64,000 nt of DNA, from assembly GCF_048751585.1 (NCBI RefSeq), contig NZ_JAZHOB010000012.1, positions 76,432 through 140,431 of the forward strand. The letters run 5' to 3'. The position numbers and the translations under genes were made by a program. This document shows, one piece after another, positions 25,856-33,391 of this stretch. Numbering within the stretch: position 1 is the first letter of the stretch; each line of letters begins with the position of its first letter. The notes below the pieces were generated by a model. It ran no database searches. It had not been told where the DNA came from and was given only the letters and a program-made list of their open reading frames with translations. This DNA comes from G025836975 sp048751585. GTDB taxonomy: Bacteria; Pseudomonadota; Gammaproteobacteria; Burkholderiales; Burkholderiaceae_B.

Positions 25856-26770
25856 TCAAAGGACCGGCTCATCATCGATCGGCGCGGCCTCGTCTTTCAC
25901 CCGCTCGATGAACCGCTTCATGGGCTCCGAGGGTTCGCCCTGGCGGCGCAGCAGGTAGGTAGAGAGCATCGGTGGGGTGCCGGCCAGGGGACGAATGGAG
26001 ATGTCCGGGCGCTGTAGGGTCTGCACTTGCGAGGCGATGGCGAAGCCGATGCCGTAGCCGGCGCCGACCAGGGTCAGCATCACGCCGAGGCTGGTCACTT
26101 CATCGACCAGCTTGAGCGGCGTGCCCGCGTCCTGCAGCATCGCTTGAATCTGATGGCGGCAGCCCGATCCCGATTCGGGATGGCACAGAACCAGCGGGAA
26201 CTTCAAGGCTTCGGCCAGCGGCACCTGCATGTGTGCCAGCAAGGGGTGGCGTGCGGGCACGATCACCGACAGTGGATCGGTCCACACCGGCTCAGCGACG
26301 AGGCCAGCATGCACCGCGTTTGACAACGCAAAGCCGATGTCCAGCAGATCGTTGTGCAGCATCTTGAGCTGCTGCGCGAACGGCAGCTCGAAGACGCGAA
26401 TCTCCAGCTCGGGCTCATCCTCGCGGCTGCGTGCCAGCAAGGTGGCGATGTGGGGCTGCGCCAGGCTGTCGCAGATGGCGATGCGCAGATGGCCCTGGTA
26501 GCCCTGTGCCGCCGCCTTGGCGCTCTTGACTGCCTGCTCCACGGTGGCCATCACGCGCCGGCATTCGCCGAGGAACACCTGGCCGGCCCAGGTCAGCCGC
26601 GTCAGGCGTGTGCTGCGGTCGAACAACTGCACGCCAAGCTGGCTTTCCAGGTCGCGCATCGCACGCGACACAGGCGACTGCTCGATGCCCAGACGCTCGG
26701 CTGCACGGGCCAGATGCAGTTCTTCCGCAACTGCGACGAAGTAACGCAGCAATCTGAAATCCAAGGCCAC
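25856..26770 (-). CDS. LysR-family transcriptional regulator
   Basis: This 304-residue protein has the LysR N-terminal helix-turn-helix (LLRYFVAVAEELHLARAAERL, SPVSRAMRDLESQLGVQLFDR) and a periplasmic-binding-like effector domain from about residue 90. It is related to the second LysR at 27493, with shared NDLLD/NDLYD, VPARHPLLAH-type and LPLVLCHPE segments. It lies between the att core and an exbD remnant. ICEclc uses a LysR regulator (TciR) to start its transfer programme, so an ICE role is possible; alternatively it controls lost neighbours. Confidence 0.85.
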   Translation of the reverse strand: MALDFRLLRYFVAVAEELHLARAAERLGIEQSPVSRAMRDLESQLGVQLFDRSTRLTRLTWAGQVFLGECRRVMATVEQAVKSAKAAAQGYQGHLRIAICDSLAQPHIATLLARSREDEPELEIRVFELPFAQQLKMLHNDLLDIGFALSNAVHAGLVAEPVWTDPLSVIVPARHPLLAHMQVPLAEALKFPLVLCHPESGSGCRHQIQAMLQDAGTPLKLVDEVTSLGVMLTLVGAGYGIGFAIASQVQTLQRPDISIRPLAGTPPMLSTYLLRRQGEPSEPMKRFIERVKDEAAPIDDEPVL

Positions 26771-27015
26771 CTCCCGTTTGTCTTCTTCTGGTTCGGCCTA
26801 TCGGGCGCCAGCATCTCCATCCGCATCCCGTCAGCACCTCCTTCGATGGCATCGCGTCAAAGCCTCATGCCCGCTTGGTGCGCCGGGCACGGCGCGCAGG
26901 CGCTCACGTGTGCTGGAGTCCGCGATCGGTGCAGCCGACGACGTCACGCCGGCGTCAGGGCGGGCGTGCCGATGCAGTTTCATGGGGGTGTCTTTCGGCT
27001 CACCCCGGTCGTGGC

Positions 27016-27259
27016 CTAGTCGGTCACGAAGCGCAGCTCCAACACCCCGGACTTCTGCGTAGCCGCCATCCCCTGGGCGACGCGCTCGTAGATCCACCAG
27101 GCGGTCGCCGCGGATGAAGTCCTCGGGCTGCGGTTGCCGCGGCGCGGAGGCCTGCAGCCGCTGCACGAGCTGCTCGTCGCCCATGCGTTCGTCGTTCCAG
27201 AACACGCTGCCGTGGGTGGTGACGGACAGGTTCGCCACGTCGGGCTTGATCGGCTTCAC
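27016..27259 (-). pseudogene. ExbD/TolR-family remnant with frameshift
   Basis: The minus strand encodes the C-terminal periplasmic part of an ExbD-like biopolymer transport protein: GSVFWNDERMGDEQLVQRL, then after a frame change YERVAQGMAATQKSGVLEL and RFVTD with a stop. The N-terminal membrane helix is missing. It is a scar of an iron-uptake gene. Confidence 0.6.
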
Positions 27260-27276
27260 TCCATTCAGACACAGAT

Positions 27277-27295
27277 GCTAATGAGAACTATTATT
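27277..27295. promoter_or_regulatory. Fur-box-like sequence
   Basis: GCTAATGAGAACTATTATT resembles the 19-bp Fur consensus (GATAATGATAATCATTATC). It lies next to the exbD remnant, so it is probably the leftover of an iron-regulated promoter. The stretch from here to 27492 otherwise shows no gene. Confidence 0.5.
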
Positions 27296-27492
27296 GATTG
27301 TCCGTGGTTTCGTGTGATATGGCAACACCGATGGAATAACCCGGCCTTGCCTGGACACTCGCCCCCTCGCCGGCGACTGGAAGGCCGGATGGCGGCAACT
27401 GGAAAGCCTCTGTGACCGGCATCGCCACCGGGAAGCACTCATGCCGTTCCCTACGGCCAGAGGAATGGACTCCACTTTCTGGGGGGAATTAC

Positions 27493-28404
27493 ATGAACTT
27501 ACGCCATCTTCGCTGTTTCATCGCCGTGGCCGAGGAGTTGCACTTTGGCCGGGCGGCGCGGCGGCTGCATGTGGAGCAGTCGCCCCTGTCGCGGACGATT
27601 CGCCAACTGGAGGCGGACCTGGGCGTGACGCTACTGGAGCGCACGTCGCGCGGCGTGCGCCTGACCCCGGCCGGGCAGGTGTTCTTGGAGGAGGCCCGGC
27701 GCGTGCTGCTGGCCTTTGAGCAAGCCCAGACCAAGGCGCGGGCGGTGGCGGCGGGACACCGGGGCACCCTGCGCATCGCCTTGGCCGGCGGCGTCGGGCG
27801 GACCCGGCTGTCGGCGCTGCTCGCGCTGTGCCGGGAGGAGGCGCCGGAAGTGGGCATCCGGCTGTTCGAGGCGCCGCTGTCGCAGGTGGTGGGCGGGCTG
27901 GGCAACGACCTGTACGACGCGGCCTTTGCGATGGCCGGCGAGATGGAGGCCGGGGTGGTCGCCATGCCGGTGTGGCAAGATCCGCTGGTGGTGGCCATAC
28001 CCGCGCGGCACCCCTTGCTGGCGCACAAGCGGGTGCCGCTGGAAGAGGTGGTGGGCTACCCGCTGGTGCTGTGCCACCCGCAGGTGTGTGCGGAGTGCAG
28101 CCGGCAATGCGAGCGCCTGCTGCGCCTGGTGGAGACACCGTCGGTCGTGGCCGAGTACGTGACGACCCACTCGCTGATGCTGGCCCTGGTGGCGGCCGGC
28201 TATGGCGTGGGATTTTCCACCGCGGCGCACGTGGTGGCATGCCGACAGGCGGACGTAATCGTCCGGCCGCTGGATGAAGACTCGGCGGCGCTGACGACCT
28301 ACCTGCTACATCCCGAGGGCGCGATGTCGGAGCCACTGCGCCACTTCATCGACCGTGCGCAGCGTGTCGGCCATATGCCGTTGGATACGCAACGGCTCGC
28401 ATGA
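27493..28404 (+). CDS. LysR-family transcriptional regulator near copy 2 end
   Basis: This 303-residue LysR regulator has the helix-turn-helix LRHLRCFIAVAEELHFGRAAR with QSPLSRTIRQLEADLGVTLLE, and an effector domain from about residue 88. The ATG at 27493 follows a GGGGGG tract. It points toward the copy 2 module. The LysR scar in copy 1 (15505-15582) is very like its N-terminus. It may be the ICE 2 counterpart of an ICE regulator such as TciR, which is inference. Confidence 0.85.
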   Translation: MNLRHLRCFIAVAEELHFGRAARRLHVEQSPLSRTIRQLEADLGVTLLERTSRGVRLTPAGQVFLEEARRVLLAFEQAQTKARAVAAGHRGTLRIALAGGVGRTRLSALLALCREEAPEVGIRLFEAPLSQVVGGLGNDLYDAAFAMAGEMEAGVVAMPVWQDPLVVAIPARHPLLAHKRVPLEEVVGYPLVLCHPQVCAECSRQCERLLRLVETPSVVAEYVTTHSLMLALVAAGYGVGFSTAAHVVACRQADVIVRPLDEDSAALTTYLLHPEGAMSEPLRHFIDRAQRVGHMPLDTQRLA

Positions 28405-28934
28405 GGCTGTTTCAGGCGGGTTGGCCGATTCCATTTTGGTCAAACCGGCAGACCTGTTTTGTCAAAGCGGGTTTCCATTGACGCGGTGCACGGGCGCGCT
28501 GCACTCAGGCGTTGCTCGCGGTTGCGGTTGGCATCCTGCGTGAAACTCGCATGCCCATCGTGGCGCATCACAGCGAAGACGCGCGGCGCAACAGTGCTTG
28601 CCGTATGCGCATCGGCTCTGGCGTGTTGATCTGATCGCGCTTTACTGGGCCTCTTTCCCTGCAAAGACTTTGGCCTGGTTATCCGGGTCAAGCATGGTGC
28701 CCGCGAATGACGCTGGTGACAGCGTGTTTCGCGGCTTGCGAATTGTGAGTGATGGCGCCATGCGCAGCAAGGCGCGCATCTCGCAACGAAACCGGCGGCA
28801 TCACCGATGCCACGGTCTTCGCCGCTTCGCCACCTGCTCGTTTCGCCCGGAGATTCCTGGACAGCCACGCACGCCGCCTGTACGGCGGGTGCGCGTGCTT
28901 GGACTCGGTGCGATGACGAATGGAGGCGCGCGAT
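28405..28934. other. Gene-free region upstream of copy 2 module
   Basis: About 530 bases carry no convincing gene. Near the left side are related segments TTGGTCAAACC, TTTGTCAAAGC and CCATTGACGCG within 60 bases, which could be regulator binding sites. The right side must contain the promoter and GGAGG site of the regulator-like gene at 28935. I see no sequence shared with the matching region of copy 1. Confidence 0.4.
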
Positions 28935-29696
28935 ATGCCGAAGTCGAGCAGCCTGGCCGATGGCGCCAAGATCTACTACCGCCCGATCGAGGCGGCAATC
29001 CGCTGGAGCGGATTGCTGCGCTTCGAGCGGCGCATCCTGGCGACCTTGGGACAGCGGCCTCTGCCGGAGGCAACGGAGTTTCCGCGCTGGCCGATGCTGC
29101 GGTTGAACGCCGAAAGAATCTTCGATGCGATGGCTCACGGCGACATGCCGTATGGCAAGGAGGGCTTGGGGCGGGACACGCAAGGCCTGGCGATGGACGA
29201 CTCGTCGCTGACGGTGCGGCACGTCGATCTGAAAGCCTGGATGGCGCACTACTACCCCGGCGAGAAACCGGCGTTTCTGTTCGATGAGATCGAGCGTGCG
29301 CTTCACCCGGCGATCAGCCTGGACACAGTGGGCGCATTGCTGGTCGAGCGGGAAGCGATCAAGGCGCGGCTGGCGGAACACTTGGGCGTGCACGAGACGC
29401 TGCGCGCCGAGCATGAGGCGCTGCTCAGAACGCACGCCGCCTGCGCGGCCGACGCGGAGCGTGCGAACACGCCGGGGCCGCGCAGCGAATCGACCTACCT
29501 GAACATCGTTGGCGGGTTACTGACGCTGCTGCTGGGCAAGTCGCCCAGCGGCATGCCGTATTCCAGCTTCCTGACGCAGGAGGCCATCATCAGCGCGATG
29601 GTGGCGCACCACGGCAACGCGATGGGCATCACCGAGCGCACCCTGCAGGCCAAGTTCGCACTGGCTCGGCGCAATTTGCAGAGCACAACTTCCTGA
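28935..29696 (+). CDS. ICE regulator-like protein upstream of alpA (copy 2)
   Basis: This 253-residue homologue of 22031-22777 shares IYYRPIEAAIRW, FPRWPMLRLNAERIFDA, SLTVRHVDLKAWM, STYLNIVGGLLTLLLG and MGITERTLQAKF. The middle part (about 140-180) is variable. I preferred the ATG at 28935, eight bases after GGAGG, over an in-frame ATG at 28920 that overlaps that GGAGG. By position it corresponds to the gene upstream of alpA in ICEclc (BisR as I recall); no DNA-binding domain is certain. Confidence 0.65.
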   Translation: MPKSSSLADGAKIYYRPIEAAIRWSGLLRFERRILATLGQRPLPEATEFPRWPMLRLNAERIFDAMAHGDMPYGKEGLGRDTQGLAMDDSSLTVRHVDLKAWMAHYYPGEKPAFLFDEIERALHPAISLDTVGALLVEREAIKARLAEHLGVHETLRAEHEALLRTHAACAADAERANTPGPRSESTYLNIVGGLLTLLLGKSPSGMPYSSFLTQEAIISAMVAHHGNAMGITERTLQAKFALARRNLQSTTS

Positions 29697-29706
29697 GCGA
29701 TGCCAG

Positions 29707-29741
29707 ACCGTATCTGCGGTCGCGAATACCGCATTTGCGGT
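29707..29741 (+). promoter_or_regulatory. Paired inverted-repeat operator upstream of alpA (copy 2)
   Basis: ACCGTATCTGCGGT (29707-29720) and the perfect inverted repeat ACCGCATTTGCGGT (29728-29741) are separated by 7 bases. The 21-bp spacing puts both on the same helix face. The arrangement is conserved in copy 1 with linked changes in the half-sites. Confidence 0.75.
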
Positions 29742-29814
29742 GTCTTTCTTCAACGCGGCGTTCTTAATTCGAGTCACGCCAATCAGCGCCACTGAGCGTT
29801 AAGGAGTGACCCTC

Positions 29815-30033
29815 ATGTCTTCGCAGACCGCCGCCACGGCAGCACCGACCGAACACCGCATCCTGCGCCGCGCCGAGGTCGAAGCCAAGACCGGCTTCAA
29901 GCGCGCGCACATCTACAGCCTGATGAAGGAAGGCAAGTTCCCCAAGGCGCTACGTCTGGGCGTGCGCGCGGTGGGCTGGGACTCGGTGGAGATCGAACAG
30001 TGGATCGCCGATCGCCTCAAAGAACGCGCCTGA
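29815..30033 (+). CDS. alpA: AlpA-like regulator (copy 2)
   Basis: This 72-residue protein is a winged helix-turn-helix AlpA-type regulator with RILRRAEVEAKTGFKRAHIY near residue 18 and LRLGVRAVGWDSVEIEQWI near 45, almost identical to copy 1 in these parts. The start is set by TAAGGAGTGACCCTC upstream, shared by both copies, rather than by the in-frame ATG at 29806. It leads into parA. Confidence 0.88.
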   Translation: MSSQTAATAAPTEHRILRRAEVEAKTGFKRAHIYSLMKEGKFPKALRLGVRAVGWDSVEIEQWIADRLKERA

Positions 30034-30073
30034 CGCTTCTTCTCGGTTCATGCCATTCGACGAGGAGAAGCTC

Positions 30074-30940
30074 ATGCAGGTGGTGTCCATCATTTCGACC
30101 AAGGGCGGCGTGGGCAAGACCACGACGGCGGCCAACCTGGGCGGCTTCATCGCCGATGCCGGGCTGCGAGTGCTGCTGCTGGACCTGGACGTGCAGCCCA
30201 CGCTGTCGAGCTACTTCACGCTGGACGTGCGCGCGCCCGGCGGCATCTACGAGATGCTGGCCTTCAACGAGCGGAGCATCGAGCAACTGGTGTCGCGCAC
30301 CGCGATCGCGGGCCTGGACCTGGTGCTCTCCAACGACGACCGCGGCGAACTGAACACGCTGCTGCTGCACGCACCGGATGGGCGCCTGCGACTGCGCCAT
30401 TTGCTTCCCGTCTTCCGCACGCACTATGACTTGCTGTTGATCGACACGCAGGGCGCGCGCAGCGTGCTGCTGGAGATGGCGGTGCTGGCGTCCGACCTGG
30501 CGCTGTCGCCGGTGACGCCGGAAATCCTCGCGGCGCGCGAGCTGCGGCGCGGCACGCTGCAACTGATCGAGGACATCGCGCCGTATCGGCACCTGGGCAT
30601 CGAGCCGCCGCCGCTGCGCCTGCTCATCAACCGTGTGCATCCGGTGTCGTCGAACGCGCGGCTGGTCCAGCAGGCGCTGCGACAGGTGTTCCAGGAACAG
30701 GCCGGCGTGCAGGTGCTGGACACCGACGTGCCGGCCATCGAAGCCTATCCGCGCGCTGCGACACGAGGATTGCCGGTGCATCGGGTGGAGTACCGGCGGC
30801 CGGCTGGGCGCACGGCGCCCGCGGCGCTGGACACCATGCGCACGCTGGCTGGCGAGCTGTTCCCCGCGTGGCGGGAGCGCTTCGCGCTGGTCACCGGCCG
30901 GGCCGATGCGGGAGGGGCCGGCCATGGCGAGCGCGCATGA
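30074..30940 (+). CDS. parA: ParA family ATPase (copy 2)
   Basis: This 288-residue ATPase has the deviant Walker A KGGVGKTTT at residues 10-18 and the Walker B strand YDLLLIDTQGA near 115. It is closely similar to copy 1 over the first 260 residues, while the C-terminal tails differ. The ATG at 30074 follows GAGGAGAAGCTC. It overlaps the next gene by 17 bases, as in copy 1. Confidence 0.93.
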   Translation: MQVVSIISTKGGVGKTTTAANLGGFIADAGLRVLLLDLDVQPTLSSYFTLDVRAPGGIYEMLAFNERSIEQLVSRTAIAGLDLVLSNDDRGELNTLLLHAPDGRLRLRHLLPVFRTHYDLLLIDTQGARSVLLEMAVLASDLALSPVTPEILAARELRRGTLQLIEDIAPYRHLGIEPPPLRLLINRVHPVSSNARLVQQALRQVFQEQAGVQVLDTDVPAIEAYPRAATRGLPVHRVEYRRPAGRTAPAALDTMRTLAGELFPAWRERFALVTGRADAGGAGHGERA

Positions 30941-31160
30941 ACTGGCGCGCGGCCGTGAACGGCTGCGCGCGCTGATCGAGTTCGCGCTGGGCGAAGGCTG
31001 GCGCGTGGTGCGCACGTCCGGCGGGCACCTGAAGTTCACGAAACAAGGCTACGCGTCGATCTACACCAGCTCGACTGCGAGCGACCACCGTGCCGACCGC
31101 AATGCCCGCGCGCAACTTCGCCGCGCCGACCGGCAGGCGCAGGAGAACGGCCGTGGCTGA
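30924..31160 (+). CDS. Small HicA-like protein between parA and parB (Shi-like position, copy 2)
   Basis: This 78-residue protein keeps the HicA-like core seen in copy 1: LRALIEFALGEGWRVVRT, SGGHLKFTKQG with the conserved histidine, IYTSSTASDHR and a basic C-terminal helix. It has no HicB-like partner. It overlaps parA and parB, so expression is tied to both. Position matches shi of ICEclc. Confidence 0.75.
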   Translation: MASAHELARGRERLRALIEFALGEGWRVVRTSGGHLKFTKQGYASIYTSSTASDHRADRNARAQLRRADRQAQENGRG

Positions 31161-32811
31161 GCTGACGCCGCAGGACATGGCTGCCAAGCTGCTGGCCACC
31201 GGTTTCGAGCGCAGCGGCCCTTCGGCCGCGACCTTGAGCGACCCCATCGCCGACACGCCGATGGCGGTGACGCTGGACCAGTTGCGGCCCTACGACCACG
31301 ACCCGCGCGTGACGCGCAACCCGGCCTATGCGGAGATCAAGGCGTCCATCCGCGAACGCGGGCTCGACGCGCCCCCCGCGATCACGCGCAGGCCGGGCGA
31401 GGCGCACTACATCATTCGCAACGGCGGCAATACGCGGCTGGCGATCCTGCGCGAGTTGTGGAGCGAGACCAAGGAGGAACGCTTCTTCCGCATTGCGTGC
31501 CTGTTCCGCCCGTGGCCGGCGCGCGGCGAAATCGTGGCGCTGACCGGACATCTGGCCGAGAACGAGCTGCGCGGCGGGCTGACCTTCATCGAGCGGGCCT
31601 TGGGCATCGAGAAGGCGCGCGAGTTCTACGAGCAGGAAAGCGGCCAGGCGCTGTCGCAGAGCGAACTCGCGCGGCGGCTGACTGCCGACGGCTATCCGGT
31701 GCCGCAGTCACACATCAGCCGCATGAACGATGCGGTGCGCTATCTGCTGCCGGCGATCCCGACGCTGTTGTACGGCGGATTGGGCCGGCATCAGGTGGAC
31801 CGGCTCGCGGTGCTGCGCAAGGCGTGCGAGCGCACCTGGGAGCGGCGTGCGCTGGGCCGCACCGTGGCCGTGGACTTCGCCACCTTGTTTCAGGACGTGC
31901 TGACGCAGTTCGACACACAGCCGGACGACTTCTCGCCGCAGCGAGTGCAGGACGAGCTGGTGGGCCAGATGGCCGAGTTGCTGGAGGCGGACTACGACAC
32001 GCTGGCGCTGGAGATCAACGACAGCGAAAGCCGCCAGCGTGCGCTGACCAGCGAACCGGCGGCGCCGACGCCACCTGCAGCGCCTGTCGTGCCTGCTGCT
32101 CCTCCCCCGCAGGTCTCCGCGTCTCAGCAGCCACCCGTCTCGTCTGTGCCGCGCGACACCACGCCGGTCGCGCCTGCGGCGCCAGCAGCGACACCGCCTG
32201 CATCGCCCGAAGCGCCGGAGGACCAACACGGGCAACGCGACGAGCGCCTGCAAGGGCACATCGTGACACCGGCACCGACCACCGACCGCCTGCAGTCCAT
32301 CCAGCGGATGGTCGCGGACCAGCTCGGCGACAAGCTGCCCGACTTCGAGGCCGATGCGCTGCGCGCGATCCCCGTGCAGGTCGGCGGGCTCTATCCCATC
32401 TCGGACGTTTGGTACGTCGAGCCGGGGCTGGACGTACCGGATCGCCTGCGCGTGCACATCGCGCAGTTCGCGCGCGAGATCGCCGGGGAAGCGGCGGTAG
32501 CCGATCACATCGAGGCCAGCGACGGCGGCATCGGCTTCGTCTGCGTGGCGCCAGTTGTGGGCCAGGCGAAGGCGCTGCCGGCGTTCGCGCGGGCGGTGCT
32601 GACCCTGCTGCATGCGCTGAGTGCGGCTCCGCCCTCCGCGAACGGATTGGACCGCGCGCGGCTGGCCGACGAGCTGGCGGCGCTGCTGCATGGCCACGGC
32701 GGCTCGGCCACACGCCTGAGCGATGCTGCACTGGTGAAGCTGTTCCGTCTGCTGCGTCTGGCGCGCCGGCTGCTGGACCAGGAAGCCGGCGTAGCGGGCC
32801 AGGAATCCTGA
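31153..32811 (+). CDS. parB: ParB-like ICE protein (copy 2)
   Basis: This 552-residue homologue of the copy 1 protein has the ParB-type domain (DQLRPYDHDPRVTRN, GNTRLAIL, HLAENELRGGL), a helix-turn-helix region near 170-200, a Pro/Ala-rich linker at about 300-380 and the ICE-specific C-terminal domain (GGLYPISDVWYVEPGLD). I placed the start at the GTG at 31153, which overlaps the preceding stop by 8 bases exactly where copy 1 uses ATG. Upstream in-frame ATGs lie deep inside the preceding gene. Confidence 0.87.
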   Translation: MAELTPQDMAAKLLATGFERSGPSAATLSDPIADTPMAVTLDQLRPYDHDPRVTRNPAYAEIKASIRERGLDAPPAITRRPGEAHYIIRNGGNTRLAILRELWSETKEERFFRIACLFRPWPARGEIVALTGHLAENELRGGLTFIERALGIEKAREFYEQESGQALSQSELARRLTADGYPVPQSHISRMNDAVRYLLPAIPTLLYGGLGRHQVDRLAVLRKACERTWERRALGRTVAVDFATLFQDVLTQFDTQPDDFSPQRVQDELVGQMAELLEADYDTLALEINDSESRQRALTSEPAAPTPPAAPVVPAAPPPQVSASQQPPVSSVPRDTTPVAPAAPAATPPASPEAPEDQHGQRDERLQGHIVTPAPTTDRLQSIQRMVADQLGDKLPDFEADALRAIPVQVGGLYPISDVWYVEPGLDVPDRLRVHIAQFAREIAGEAAVADHIEASDGGIGFVCVAPVVGQAKALPAFARAVLTLLHALSAAPPSANGLDRARLADELAALLHGHGGSATRLSDAALVKLFRLLRLARRLLDQEAGVAGQES

Positions 32812-32828
32812 GCGCAGGAGGCTCCCGT

Positions 32829-33389
32829 ATGTCGGCACCGCACCCGCTCAACCAGGCCGTGATCGCCCAGGCCCTGCATGACCTGCGCAACGGCCAGTTG
32901 CGCCGCTGCAAGGCCATGGGCTTCGGCGAGGAGGAGCTGGATGCGCTGAAGCACCCCGAACTCGTGAGCATGCTGGTGAATGCCACGGTGTCGTGGTGCT
33001 CGGTGTCGGTGAACCGGGAAGTGTTGAAGCGGCTGCTGAGCCAGGTGCACGACGTGGAGCGGGAGATCGCCACGGTGGACCGCATGCTGCGCCTGGGGGC
33101 GAGCACGGAGATGGTCAGCAAGTTCTACGGCCTCACGCATCAGGAAGTGGCGCTGCGCCGCGACATCCTCGGGCTGCCCAAGCGCAAGGGCCGGCATCCG
33201 GTGCTCGACGAGGCGCAGGACGTGGCCTTGTGGGAGCGCTGGAAGGCCGGCGTCGCCGAGCGCCATATCGCCCTGACCGACGACATGGCGATGCTGGCGC
33301 TGACCATGGACCTGGCCGAGGCCATGACCCTGCCCATGTCGGTGATCTGGTCGGCGATACGGAACTGGATCGACCAGGGGCTGGTGTAG
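32829..33389 (+). CDS. DUF2857 family regulator-like protein (copy 2)
   Basis: This 186-residue protein is the same length as copy 1 and very similar throughout. The ATG at 32829 follows GCAGGAGG. It sits between parB and the STY4528-type gene, two bases before the latter. A FlhC-like activator role is inferred from the family and from ICEclc. Confidence 0.8.
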   Translation: MSAPHPLNQAVIAQALHDLRNGQLRRCKAMGFGEEELDALKHPELVSMLVNATVSWCSVSVNREVLKRLLSQVHDVEREIATVDRMLRLGASTEMVSKFYGLTHQEVALRRDILGLPKRKGRHPVLDEAQDVALWERWKAGVAERHIALTDDMAMLALTMDLAEAMTLPMSVIWSAIRNWIDQGLV

Positions 33390-33391
33390 CC

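Noticed and set aside
27518..28336. Antisense frame over the copy 2 LysR gene
   Set aside because: Pro/Arg/Ala-rich low-complexity shadow of a GC-rich coding region.
31458..32820. Long open frame upstream of and in frame with DUF2857 (copy 2)
   Set aside because: It is an out-of-frame translation of parB rich in Arg/Ala/Gly. Only the part from 32829, which has AGGAGG and a copy 1 homologue, is real.
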